Assembly: GCF_035582795.1 (NCBI RefSeq)
Contig: NC_134365.1
Coordinates: forward strand, 39,908,135-39,972,134
From: Mycteria americana
Lineage: Eukaryota > Chordata > Aves > Ciconiiformes > Ciconiidae
Length of the DNA stretch: 64,000 nt
Direction of reading: 5' to 3'
Under the pieces are notes generated by a model that searched no databases, was not told the DNA's origin, and worked only from the letters and a program-made list of their open reading frames with translations. Position 1 is the stretch's first letter, and each line of letters starts with the position of its first letter. Of this stretch, positions 25,018-47,431 are shown piece after piece. The position numbers and the translations under genes were made by a program.

Positions 25018-28000
25018 TTTCATAAATACTGTATCAAGTCCAATTACCAATGGTATTCAAACCTTGATGAATTCTTTGTTGTGTGGTTGCTTTTTAGGAA
25101 AGCTTTACAAGCAGTAAGCGTGCAGTTTCTTCATTCACTACTAAAGTAGGGTTTCTTATTCCTCAACTTTCTTAGCATCATTGCTTTGGTTTGCCTTTTT
25201 CTGGAGACATACTTCAAGAAATTGTTCAAGAAAATGTCCAGGAGGCACTTTTTCCTGGTTTACCTGATAAGGGCAGAAGCTGAAAGCAAGTTCCACGTTC
25301 ATGGTCCTTGACAGATGTGAAGCTTTGAAAATACCTTTCTAGTGTTTTGTCTTGGTTAACCTTTCTTCCTTCTGTTCAAATGGTATTTATTCAAAGATCT
25401 GTTCATCCTTCAAAGAGAATCTTTATTGGAAATAGTGTCCATGTGCATATAAAACTCTTGCTCCTCTAGTTTATCAAGTACTTTAATTTTAAGAAGTGTG
25501 CCATTCAGAAGTAGAATTAAGCAGCTACTTTAATACCCTACACTAATGCATTAATACATGCATTAATTAGAAAAAGTAATATGAACGAACTAACAAGAGA
25601 GGCTGTACAGACATGGTGGTTTTATGGACTTACATTTCAGGAAGTATGCAAGGCAGTTACTGAAGTGCCACTCGCAGTTAATGGAGGCAATCTGAAAGTG
25701 AGCTCTGTACTTTCGAGAGATTGTATACTTGAGACAGTATTGGAATCGGTTTATGTGAAAACACTATTTCTTGAAGAAGAGTAGTTTCCCTCCTTTTTCT
25801 CTTTCTAGCTAAATCTTGCATTAGACATCTCCAGAGTTCACAGTTATGTTAAATATCTGTGCATATAAATATTTGACTCAGCTGTTCAAAGCCAGTACCC
25901 GCTCCAGTTAAGAGAAAAAAAGCCTTACTTTTTGCATGCTTCCTAACCTTTTGTTCTTTAGCACCTGCAGAGAGACCACAGTTGACAGTATTTTTCTGCC
26001 TAAAGATGGAGAAGCAGAAAAATGAAAAAGCAAAGGAAGTTGGCATTGCTCTCACTCCTTGCAAGTCTGTCACCTTAAAGATAGCCAGCTTTCAAAGTAA
26101 AATTTCTCTCTTAAAATGGACACCACTAAATGAAGGGGGATTCAAACAGGTTACTTGGTTCATTTGATAGGAATAAGTTTAAACTTATTTATATCTAATC
26201 ATTGGATGATTCGGTGGATACTTCTCATTAACTGTCCAATAAATATGGGGGGATTTTGCTCATCTGTTGCTCGGTTATCATGGTCTCTTCATTTCTGTTG
26301 TGCCCCTTTGAGTATATCCATTTTACAGCCCTGAGATTGGGTGGTCTGGGGAGTACAGACAAATATTGTTGTTGGACTTAACCCTATCGTATTGTAGAAA
26401 TGCTAGCCATGCTGCGATGTAGCTGTAGCTTCAGAGTGCTAAGTTTTAGACAAGGAAACATGTAAACCTAACTGTCTCCTTATTTGAATGACTGAGATCG
26501 TGTGATCTAATGATCCTTTTTCCTCCTTTCCAGTTAATACAATTGCTTTCTGATAGCTTTAGAACTGAAGGGTATAATTGAAATGACTGGTTAGTGCAGA
26601 CTGCTGAAAATTATTCCTAAGGTGCTACATTGAGCTCTCTTGACTGTACAAATAGTTCAATAATTACATATTCTTCTAAAGTTCTTCCAGTAACTTCCTT
26701 TTTTTGGCGGTGGAAGGGGATGACAATATGTGAAATGCAAGGCACAGACTTTATAAAGAGATATTGCATGCATTAAGTCCAGTATCTGTTTTAGAAAGGC
26801 TAGGGAAATGTTTTTAGGGGTGGGTTTTGTTTCTTTTTTTTCCAGGCAGAAAAGGAAATCCACCAGAAGTTTGAGCTTCCATCTCGGGTTCTATAGTTTG
26901 CCTCTCTTTCAACAGTTCAACTTTTTACTTTAATGTCTTGCTTGAAGCTTAATGGCTTCTGTTGTTTCAAATGCTATCAGGGTAACTGAAAGATAGGGTG
27001 CTTTAGGGCTTAAACCTCCTCTTTTATACTTTGTCGTCTTCCTCCTCTGCCCCCACTCGTTTGTCATAAATGAGTCAAAAGGAAATAGTGATGGCAGTGG
27101 ATGGAGCTGAATACAGTATTAGTTCCAGAGTCAAGTATTGTGTCAATCTGAAAAGTAAAGTAAGAGCAAGATCAGGGTTTAGGATGCAAGTAGTCTGTAC
27201 AATATGTGATATGGAAAAATAGGTTTGAGCTAGAGGAGAGTCAGGTCAGGCTAGTTGGGAATCACTGGAAAGTCAAGTTCAGGCAAGATCAGAGCCCTAA
27301 CTTAGGCTGGGGCACACTTGCAGCCAACAGGAATACCGGTCAGTGAAAAAAGCGCATGCTAGGCTTTTATTCCAAACAGTGTGTTGGACTGCAGTGTCCT
27401 AAAGCAGCTCCTAGCTTCATGGGCTGGTGGTTTCTTAGTTGAGAAGGAGGCAAAGACCTGTAACCAGGAAAGCTTTCTTAGGAACGTTCTCTTAGCTAGG
27501 AATTGAGTTTTTCTTTTCTTCTAGAAAACAGTAAGAAGAAGGTGAAGTTACATCAGGACTGCTACTCAAAGCCAGTGGGGTGATAGATCTAAGTGGGAGC
27601 AGATGATAGATGATGCTTCTGCCGCATGCTGTGTCAGAGATGTCCAAGTTAGCTTTCTTAAAGCATTTTGGAGAATGCATTGGTTTGCGTTTCATTCCAA
27701 GATGTCACAGCCAGACTACCTGATGATAGACCAGTGCAGAGATGCCAAGCTACCTCTATGCTGTATAGGTGTGTGTATATATACAGGATTACTGTGTGAT
27801 CTCAGTGAGTTAAGGAGTAACTGTACAAATGACAAAACAGTTGTCACGGAGAAAGAGGAAGTTAAGATTGCTCATTGCCCGAGTTTGGAGGGAAGGTCAG
27901 ATAAATGTTTGAGTGTACTGCAGTCTGGCTTTGTCATGTCTTCAAAGACCTTTAAAAAAACTTTTTGCTTAGGTGCTTCAGAGATTAAGAAGATTGGCCA

Positions 28001-29316
28001 ACCAAGCTGTAATAGTGTGTATATATAAGCTTTAATTATGTACCACCACTTAAAGTAGTGAAATCAGCTCCAGAGTATAGTTCAGCAATTGGATATTTAG
28101 GGCTGAACTTCCAAATCTGGATGCTGAAAGAAGCCTTGGCTTGCATTAAATTCCTGAATCCCTGTTTGAGAGCCAGAATGGAATTGCCAGTCTCTCACTA
28201 AAACCAAGTTGTTAGCTTCTCATTTCAGGATTTGGAATTTTCTTTAAGGAATTGTAGATCATTCAGTAAGAAAAAGTCACAAATTACTGAAAACACTAGG
28301 TAAAACAGGTATTTGGTAGCTGCTGCTTAAGTTATGTTACTTCTAAATTACTGTCAGCCTTTGTTACTGACATCTCCATATTTAGTTGCTGAATTCAGAC
28401 TGAAGACTGAAAAATTCTGCTTAAACTGTTCTTTTCAAGACAGTGAAATTGCTGCAGTTCACCCAGATTACTGTACTGGGATTTCCCCTACACGCACTAG
28501 TTTGTCATTCTAGTGACACCTTTCCAAAAATAAGGGCATAACTGAATGTTTGTTTTAAAGAAATGACAGGCATGTAGTTACAGGTTTAACTTGTCATGAG
28601 TTTGAAGGGTGCATTTCAGTACAGTTAGAGACAATCCTTTTTCCTATGGTTTGTAGAAAGGCTGGATGACTTACGGGTTTGTGGATCTAATTGAACATTT
28701 ACAGTGGTGCCAAACAGATTAAACTTGTGTGCATGGTTCTGGTGGTCCATGTTTGCAAAAAATTCCTGTAGGGAAGGAAACATAGTTTTTAAAGTCAGGA
28801 GTGAAAAGATATTCTATTACGTGTGAAAATCACTGAAAAGTCTCAAAATTTATTGGTAATAGAAGCCTGTGGGGAGACCTGCTTTGCTGGGTATCAGGTC
28901 AGTATTATTTCCTTATAGCTTTCTCCTTGCATTCCTATTGCTTGCTTAAGGTGCAATAAATGGTTTAGGTAAGTTGAAAGATTGCTCATCGTGTGCTTTC
29001 AAGAAGAAAATTAAATAGGACCTAGCCTGTTGATTTCTCAAGTCTTCTGACAATGTGGAGTTAATCAGTGATGGCAAAGATGGACACTAACATGGAGGTG
29101 CTCTAATTTCTATGTAAATCATCTTAGCATTTTGAGCTAAACACCTAACAGATGGTCTGACTCCCAGAGATGCTGTGAGATTACTGCTGATGAGAGGGGT
29201 CTTTCTTACCTTGCTTCCGCTGCTTACCTTGTACAAGCACCTGTGTTCGATTCCCTGCACTTTCCCTCTCCCTCAACCCCCAAATTATTCATCTGTTGGG
29301 GAGGGTTTCATCTTTC

Positions 29317-29328
29317 TGCGCACGCGGA
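29317..29328 (+). promoter_or_regulatory. NRF1-like motif inside RAP1B intron 1
   Basis: TGCGCACGCGGA differs at one position from the NRF1 consensus YGCGCAYGCGCR. It brings a local cluster of CpG dinucleotides into an otherwise CpG-poor intron. It lies about 2.1 kb before the first coding exon. It could mark an alternative promoter or enhancer, but this is only a motif match. Confidence 0.25.
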
Positions 29329-30218
29329 GAGGGGAGAAAACGGGTAACTCAATCTGGTGTGCTAGAGCCAGTACAGGAGAGGAACTGAGACCTTCTCCCA
29401 GGGCAGCAGTAACAGTCCTGTTAGCTCAGTTGCTAGAAGGACTGAGAGAGGTGTGTTTTCTTGAGCAGTATGGCCCAAAGACATGTCCCAAAATCTGTGG
29501 CCTTGTTTTGTTTTTGCTGAGTCAGTTTTCAACAAAGATGAACAAGCAGATCTGCCAGACTGCTGTAGGCAGCCACACTAGCTAGTGTGGAACAGGGGAA
29601 CAGATCTAGCTTGTAGGAGAGGAATGGTCTCAAAAGAATATTTTGTTTGCCTCTAGTTATTCATGAAACTACAGTCATTATAACTGCGGTTAGATATCTA
29701 GACAAACATTAATCAACTTTCAGACTTAGGAAGGGATTTTTTTGAAAACTGACTTTTGGGATCCTGCTGTTCTTTTTGAGAAGTGTTTATTTGCTGGGAA
29801 GAGGTTGGTTTAATTTTCTTATACAAGTGTGTGTCTGATTCTTTGTTTAGCATTTAAGTGTTTCAGAATGAGAAAATGCGTGCTGTCTCCTTTTGGATAA
29901 TTGTTTCTTATCAATAGTAACTGTTAGCTTTACTATAGAAGGGTTTATTCAGTATTTCTTTATGGGAGAACAGTAATGAGGTAGAGGAAATAATAAATCT
30001 GATGGTTTGCAGCATTTCATTGTAGCTGCATTAAGAGTTGATAGTTTGAAAATGGCCACTGTATTAAAAAAAATTAACTAAGACCTTTTATCAAACCCTG
30101 CTTAGTGAACTGGATTGTTGTGTCATGGTTGTACTTTCTGTATAGAGATCAAACTTTGGATGTTATTTCAAGTAAATGATAATATAAATAAAGAGATGCT
30201 ATTGCCTAAAGAAGTTTC

Positions 30219-30281
30219 CCGTTCTGTGGTTTTTTTGTTTGTTTGGTGGTTGTTTGGGGTTGTTTGGTTTTTTTTTTGTCA
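30219..30281. repeat. G/T-only low-complexity tract
   Basis: The plus strand is almost entirely G and T for about 60 bases, with GTTTGTTTGGTGGTTG, GGGGTTG and a run of ten T. It is the strand-swapped counterpart of the A/C tracts elsewhere in the window. Confidence 0.8.
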
Positions 30282-31481
30282 GCATGCTGATGCTTTCAGT
30301 TCTTTACAGGAGACTGGAGACATTTCATGCATGTCAGCTCATATGAAGAAAATAATTTATGTGTGTATGTGTATGAAATTACAAAACTTGTGTGATATGA
30401 AATAAGTTTGGGCGATGGATGAGGAGAGGATGTAGTAGCTGTGAAATTTGAGACGTTTTTAGAATTACTGTATCAGTACCACAGGTAACAAGCATTAGCA
30501 GCTGTCTACCCCATAAACCTATTCAATACTGTGAATATAGTGACTGTAAAACTGCAAGCTCTTTAGGCATCTGTGTGGCTCTTGGGAATATTGGTTTGGG
30601 TCTGTTGTCGCAAAATATATAGTGCAAGCAACTTCTTGTGAGTGAATGAAGGATCTCGAAAAATAAACCTGTGAAATACCTTAATGCTTGCTGTGACTAT
30701 AGCTGAGAGGTGCCATGGACTTGTTTGCATGACTAGAAGAGATTTCGTAGGTTTCTGCAAAATGTTACGAGATGAACACACCTCACTGGGTGGTATGCTG
30801 TTATCCAAGTAACTGGCCTATCAATTGGAGTAAATTAATTTCTATGCCTGATTCCTCCTTGCTATAAATAGAGATTAATCCATCCAGAGGCCTCTAAGGA
30901 GGTGATACATGCACTTGGGTGTGAGCAGTTCATCCAGATACTTGTGCGCTTTCTTTGAAACACCTGTGATATTTTGGCAAGATTGTGATACTGAGGGCTT
31001 TATTACAGAGAATCTTAATCTCTTCTTGCCTTTTCTCTAAATTACTGTTTCATGGGATATAAAAATCTCCATTTAAAAAACTTTCCAAGTCTGTACTATC
31101 TTGACTATGAAATAAGGCTAGATAACACACAAATAATGGTGGTTCTTTAAGTGTTAAAATCCCGGTAACAAGAAAACCTTGGAGGTACTTTATTTGTGCT
31201 AGATGAAAAAGTAGCATCGTTCAGCAGTTACTCTGTCTTGAATAAATGTCCATAGTTTCCATATTGTGTAATAATTAGTGGCACCCTGCTTAGGTTATGC
31301 CTGGTTATAATGGTGTATCTCCTGCATTTATCAGTTGATACCAATATTTAACTGTTCATGTCTTGTTATATATGCGATCTTACAGTGGCTGTAGTAATGC
31401 TAAAATAGTTGTCCTGTTGATCAAAATGGTGAACAATTTATTGTGTGTTTTAGGTATTGAGGGTGATTTATCTCTTGCATC

Positions 31482-41378
<9,897 letters not shown>

Positions 41379-41442
41379 TACATAGCTGTACTGTAGCTCT
41401 GAGCCAGGTAAACCTTTTAATTTTCTGTGTATTACAGCTATT

Positions 41443-41478
41443 AAAAACAAACAAAACAACAACAAAAAAACCTAAACA
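41443..41478. repeat. A/C-rich low-complexity tract
   Basis: AAAAACAAACAAAACAACAACAAAAAAACC-type sequence with no T or G for about 30 bases lies 35 bp into the intron that splits the RAP1B 3' UTR. Confidence 0.75.
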
Positions 41479-43139
41479 ACTGTGACAGCTGTTTATGCAG
41501 AACAGCATTGAAAATTCTTGATTTACATTATCATAGAAATTTTTAAGGTCTTTATTTTGCTATTCCAAAGTCAGAACTACAAATATGTGCAAGATACACT
41601 GTTCACACTAGTATCATAATTTTTTTTTTCAAGCTTTAAGGTGGTGGTAGAGCTCAAATTAAGGATGTTTGTTATGATACTTCAAAACTTTAGCTTTTGG
41701 AAACAGCGTTTTCTTTTTTAAAGGCTGATAGAATACTGCAAGAGCTCAATTATCAGGAATGCACACTGTAAAATATTGCAGTTTGCATGCTAAAATGTCA
41801 CTTTCTGCTTTGAACTCCTGCACGTACTTGCATGACGTCATAGGAATGTAGCTTACTTTCTTTGGACTATATGGCTATTTTATAGGCTGCATTGTAATTA
41901 GTACATTTGGAAGAGAACAGTGAAGTGATCATTGTAACACGCCAAATATTTGACCTGGAGCTGTTGGTTACTAGATTAATTTCTTACTCGTTGGCAGTTG
42001 GCTAACATTCTACATGACTAAATCCATGCTTCAAAGAATGCTGCTGAAGGCTCAAGCAAGCTCCAGCCTGCTCTTTAAGCAAGCCTTTTCAGACATTAGT
42101 CAGCAGGCATGAATTTTTTTCTGCAACTTGTTCTTGGGCAGGTTGTTTTCCCCCCCTTCCACCTCTGAGCCGTAGTATGGACAGAGGTCTCTCTTGATTG
42201 ACCTGACACCATGCAAGTTGCCTGTTCATCTCCATTCCCTTCAATTTTACTGGACATATGGTGGTTCAGTTGCTTCAGTGCTATGATCCATTATTTTGTC
42301 ATCCAGTAGACTTATTTGATATACTGGAGGATCCTGGTAGGACATTTCACTGTCATAAATTGCAGGCTTTTATTAATATTCAGGTACTGCCATGTTTAAC
42401 TCTTTTTGGTAGCGATATTAAAGCTTGCTTAATTTGAACAACTTGAATCAGTTCAAAGTAAAACTGAGAGGGTTCCAAAAGCATTAGCTGAGGATGGCAG
42501 AAATAGCTGCTGCATTTCCCTAACAGGGCTTTCGATCCAGGAGCTTTGATCCTCCAAATGTGTTTTTGTTTTTAAAGCCACTGGAACTGTCGCACTGTAA
42601 GCAAAACCAGTCCCACCCATCAAATGCTACTTCCACAGTTCAGCTTGGATTACCATATGTATCCCAATTCAGTTTTTTACTAATTGAGATAGTCTGTTAA
42701 TTTGTACGTGTACAGTAGAAATTATATTAGTAGAGGAGAAGTTATAAGGTTATCGTCTAAGTCCGTTTGCGAAGAATTTTGCTAGTTCCTGCTTCAGTTG
42801 TTTTGACTAAAGAGAAATGACAAATAGTTGTTACTAATACTAACCTCTTGTTTTGTTGTTACAGGTCTGAAGAACTGTTGCCCAATTCAACAGTGCCAGC
42901 ATTCCAACTTTATTAAACATACCAACATCTTAAATGGACTTTCCTGTGGTGGTACCCTTTAAGAAATGGATGAAAGCTACTACATCAGTTTGCACATTCT
43001 AATCACTTTCCAGTGTCACAAGAGATTTTTACTTATAAATATTCTAAGTGTATGCAACTGGTAAAACCAGAGCCTACATCCAGTATTACTGATAAGAGAC
43101 ATTGTTCATCCACCAATGTTGTACATGTATGAAAACTGT

Positions 43140-43147
43140 GTACTGTA
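43140..43147 (+). promoter_or_regulatory. miR-101 8-mer seed match
   Basis: GTACTGTA is the full 8-mer target of the miR-101 seed. A second copy lies at 41388-41395, just after the stop codon. This is sequence matching only. Confidence 0.35.
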
Positions 43148-43219
43148 TACTTCAACAATCCCCACTTTCTATTGGAGAGTACAATAATGTAAATCCTAAA
43201 AGCACCACTATTTTAGCAT

Positions 43220-43225
43220 AATAAA
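43220..43225 (+). terminator. Internal poly(A) signal AATAAA
   Basis: A canonical hexamer about 355 nt into the terminal exon, which would yield a short 3' UTR isoform. Use is not shown. Confidence 0.4.
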
Positions 43226-43523
43226 AGAAAGTCCAAAGAGCTCCTATATAGACTACTCCAGATAACTTTGCTTCATCGGTATTTGTAGCTTATTGTAACT
43301 TTTTTAAAGAAATACAGGATCATCGTCATCGTATTGTACAAAAGCGCTTTGATTAACACAACAGCTATATAGTTTTTTAATTTTAGGAAAAACCTGTGGA
43401 GACAGTGATCTAGTCTTTAAGAGTCCTTTCAGTATAATGTCTGACTAAAGACATGGCCTTTAATATCTGTTGGGAAGGAAATGTCCAGACTTTTCAACCT
43501 TCTATTGTATGTTTCCTTTTCCT

Positions 43524-43531
43524 TGTTTACA
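43524..43531 (+). promoter_or_regulatory. miR-30 8-mer seed match
   Basis: TGTTTACA is the full 8-mer complement of the miR-30 family seed, in the RAP1B terminal exon. This is sequence matching only. Confidence 0.3.
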
Positions 43532-44066
43532 TAGGGAACAATGTTTATAGTTGTGTGTACAGTGGGGGTCTACAACAAGAAGTGTATATTTTAAAACAAT
43601 TTTTTAATGATTTAACAATTTTTTGTAAATCATTTTCGGGCTTCTGCAGCTGTAGATTCTCACTGTGAATTCCCTTGCTTGCTCATGCATAAGTGTATTT
43701 GCAATACCAAATATACAGGTTTAGTACTTTTGCCTGTTAGTGATTGTTTTACATGTGTAACGTTTTGGTTGAGATGTTAAATGGTGGAAGAGTACTGTGG
43801 ATGTGAATGTGGGAAGTAATTTTAATCATGTGTAATTGGTCACAGGGCCTAAGTTGCAGTAATTAACTTTTGCTGATTTATTTAACAATGCCTTGTTGCT
43901 TTGTATGCATTAACGTTTGGGTGTAAAGATTGTGTGTATATCCAACAGGGAGCCACAGTATTTAAATTGACCAACCTAATGTTACAACTGCTTTGAGGTG
44001 GCCAAATGTAAACTAAAAGCCTTAATTAAAGTGGTGCAATTTTGTATGACTTAGCATCAGTAGTTC

Positions 44067-44072
44067 AATAAA
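44067..44072 (+). terminator. Distal poly(A) signal AATAAA of RAP1B
   Basis: The canonical hexamer in TTCAATAAATTTGG is the last one before sequence that looks intergenic, at the expected distance for the full-length RAP1B 3' UTR. An ATTAAA lies about 45 nt upstream. Confidence 0.7.
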
Positions 44073-44887
44073 TTTGGATTGCCATGCAAGGGCTTGCATT
44101 ACAGTTATATAGTACTTGAATGTTTTGTGTTTTAGTAGTGCTAGTAAATATTGATTTTTAAATGTCTCTTGCACAGTGCAGATTCATACATCTTAGGATG
44201 ATAAGGAACCATTATGACTTTGTCTTCTGACAAATACATGCCGTAGATATTTCTTCTAATAGCATCCCATGTGCTAGGGTGGATGAGTTTCTGACTGAAT
44301 GAAATTCCACTTACAGTTTTGGACTTGGAATATTCCAAGTTCTAACATAAGGGAGAATGTCTCACTGAAAAATATCTGTCTTCAAAGGTTAGACTATGAG
44401 CGGCTGTTTTGGGAACTTGCAAATATGTTGCCTGCTATTTTCCTTCTTTCCAGCAAGAATTCATGGTTAAAATTGATTTAGTGTAGCTAAAAAAAAAAAT
44501 TCTCTTGGGAGAGAATATGATTTTTCTGCATGATTAAACCATATTTGTTTGGTTTCAGGGAAATCTGCAGAAGAGCATTCTTGCAGTATTGAGTGTAGAG
44601 TTTTGCAGACTTTAAATATCTGTTAACACTGTTGGATTGTGAAGTGGAATGTGTGGACTGTGGATGATTTCCTGATCTTGGCTGTGCTGCTGAAAATTAA
44701 TGTCACACCCAAATACTTGGTACCTCCTGTTTCTCTGGCACAGAATTACAGACCTTGTTCTAATCCATTCCTGCAAATTCAATCAGATTAGGTTAGCTAA
44801 TACCGGTAAGCTTCGAGATGGTTTACGTTGCCCAAAGTGAATTAAGGAGCCCAGCTGATTCTTCCTGCTGGTAATTTCATCAGTTGT

Positions 44888-44935
44888 CACCATTGTTTAA
44901 CAGAGGTAATACACCATTGTTTAATGGAGGTAATA
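44888..44935. repeat. Tandem duplication, 24-bp unit x2
   Basis: CACCATTGTTTAACAGAGGTAATA is followed directly by CACCATTGTTTAATGGAGGTAATA, two mismatches in 24. It is a short intergenic duplication. Confidence 0.85.
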
Positions 44936-47358
44936 CACTCTTTCACTGTGCAGAGTCAGAGTTAAGACTGAAATTTCTTTTCATTTATCATTAGAAACCA
45001 GAACATGTGGTTGATGATCCCCATAAATATCTCTTGGTACTCTCTGCATCCTGATTGGTCCCCAGAGTAGATGAGACTGGAGTACTGGATGCTCTAGTTC
45101 CTTTTTCACTAGGTACCTTCCTCCTTGATGAGCTAATCAGTATTTTTCCTCCCTTCACTTTCAACCTCTGCTTATTCAGGTCTTATAACACTTTTATGTC
45201 CCAATTGTCCTTTTGTCTGTGTTCTTTTTAATGTGTTTCTTTTCCAGGCAGCCGTATGGATGGCATTGGGTGGGAGGGAGAGAAAATTCTTTGATAACAT
45301 CAGAGAGGGGGCCCTGGTCTGGTCTCAGTGTCCAGCCAAAGAGTACTGGTTACAGGGAACATTAGGCTTTGTCCTGAAAGCTCTGTACTGAAGCATTCTT
45401 GGTTGCTCTGTGGAATAGTAAATGTACAGTTCCTCAGCATTACAGGTAGTCTGTTTTATCAAACCCAAAGAAAGTAAAATTTTCAGAAACTCCAGGCTTT
45501 ACCATCTAATGATTGTGTTAAAAAAAAGTAAAATACACTCTTCCCCCCCCCATTTAGAACTTAGGCCAGATTTGTAAAATCAACACATCATAACCCAGGT
45601 AATACCTAAAACCCAGTCTTTTTCTCCTTGAAAACTTAGGCAGGCTTCAAAGGAGCAGTGCCCCCATTGTTAAAGGGAAGATGCATGACAAAATGATGCT
45701 GAGGAAGTGATGGACGTGAAGCATAAGAAAAAAAACACATGAAAGGATTTTCTTCATATCTAAGTAATTACAGCATAAGAAGCTGGTCCCGCTGAGGAAT
45801 TGAACATCCAGTTCCCCACAGGAATTGGAACTATGTAAGCAGTTACCAATTCTAGAAAAGAATCCTGTCTGCTGAAATTTTTGAACAAACTTTTACATAT
45901 CTTCAGGATAACTGCTTTGTGTACCAGCACTTAAGAAGTTCACGCTTGAACTACTTGTACAGAAGCAGAACACTTCTCATAAAGCTTTGGATGAAAACAT
46001 GCATGATTCATATCTTGAGAACTAATGCAGTAATCTTCCAAATTCAGTGTTAATACACGTGTATTACTGCTTGTAAAATTAGCTTATGCTTACAGTGCAC
46101 ACAAAGGTTGTGACTGCTTTATTTCCACCCTAACCTGAAATTGGTATATGTCAGTACTTAAATGTCTGAGCTTTCTATGGAAAAAGTAATTTTTATGTCC
46201 TGAAGTATAGAAGTATTATTTAATGGAATTGCAGTCTTCCGATTAGAACTCTTTCCTGTCAGTATAAATTTATTTCTTATACCTTACCTTGTTATTAATG
46301 CCCTTCTTCATCCTCAAATTATTCTGTGAAATGAATGTCTACTTGCTGAACCTACAAGAATATTTTGAGACTTTGCAAGAGGTTTTCAGATGTCCAAACG
46401 AACATACTGTAAGCTCAAACTACTACTGCTCTTCTGCATAAGAGAACATAACTTGTGGAAAAGTATTGTAGAGTTAGATATTGTTTCATAATGTGTACTG
46501 ATACTGCAATGCTAGAAATGGGAGGTGGAAGGAGAATCCTGCTGGAATTTGAATTAAACTGTGTGGTTTTCTCCTTTTCTGGTATAATTAGAGTTGCTGT
46601 TTCCTCATGGGTGAAAGCTGAAGATGAGGATTTTCTTTTAAAATGCTAAACAAACTACGGATGAATCAAACTTGATTGGGTTTTTTTCTGAAGTTTTCTA
46701 ATTGTTGCCAGTTTGGGGAATAACTTAGAGGGGAAGAGATTTTGCCACAATACTGTACTAGTTCTAGATAGACTTCAATTTAGACATACCAACAATAGAA
46801 AGTTATTTCTAGATGTGAACGGTCAAAAATAGTAGTCTATATACAGCTGTCTGTAGCACTTTTTGATTTGTAATATGAAGATGCAGCCAAGCGTCAGCAT
46901 AGACAGAAAGCTCTTTGTCCAATTTTAAACTGTTGTCCCAACAGCATTAGGCTATATACTTCAATTTATAGATTTTATTTTGCCTGTGTATGGGGAGGAG
47001 AATAAAAGCAAAGAAAAAGTTGCTCAAATGTGTAACAAAATGCAGTTGTATGTAGTTCTCTAAGGTACCACTAGAGAAGCAGAGCTCTTAATCAAATTAG
47101 GCTCTTATTTCTGAGTCTCAAGCACCTTATGCTTTTCTTTGAAAGGTTTATGAACAACTTGAAGATTCTTAAAACCTAATTTCACTTCTCTCTTCTATAA
47201 AGTAAAACTCTGGACTGATACTTATATTTGTTGTAAACTTTACACTCCTAGCGTGGAACTATAAGCAAAGTTGTTCTGTAGTCTCGATTTTGTTCTTAGT
47301 TTTGCAATATCTGGGCTTCAAACAACAGATAAATGTGGATTTTGCTTCTTTTTTCTGT

Positions 47359-47431
47359 GTTTGGGGTTTTGGGGGGTTTGGTTTTGGTTGGGGTTTTTGT
47401 TGTTGTTGTTTTGTTTTGTTTTGTTTTTTTT
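47359..47431. repeat. G/T-only tract with G4-forming runs
   Basis: About 70 bases contain only G and T on the plus strand: GGGGTTTTGGGGGG, then GGTTTTGGTTGGGG, then GTT and GTTTT repeats into a T run. The spacing of the G runs could allow a G-quadruplex. It is the purest G/T tract in the window. Confidence 0.85.

Larger units (their letters stand above)
12616..31453 (+). other. RAP1B: RAP1B intron 1 (about 18.8 kb)
   Basis: This is the gap between the CpG-island first exon and the first coding exon. Apart from the hairpin and a few low-complexity tracts it is AT-rich, with short random open frames and no further exon, RNA gene or mobile element that I can support. Long first introns of this kind often hold enhancers. 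The one CpG-containing patch I noticed, near 29.3 kb, is listed separately. Confidence 0.6.
42865..44095 (+). other. RAP1B: RAP1B terminal exon (3' UTR)
   Basis: The acceptor TTACAG ends at 42864 and the exon opens GTCTGAAGAACTG. It continues without coding potential to a canonical AATAAA at 44067 followed by a GT-rich region, giving about 1.2 kb of 3' UTR, close to what is known for vertebrate RAP1B. The 3' end is set about 20 nt after the signal and is approximate. An internal AATAAA at 43220 would give a shorter form. The sequence is AU-rich, and candidate microRNA sites are listed separately. Confidence 0.85.

Noticed and set aside
29244-29440. tRNA-like promoter words: GTTCGATTCC (B box) and TTAGCTCAGTTGCTAGA (A box)
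   Set aside because: The B-box word lies about 175 bp upstream of the A-box word, the reverse of tRNA gene order, and no cloverleaf can be drawn around either.
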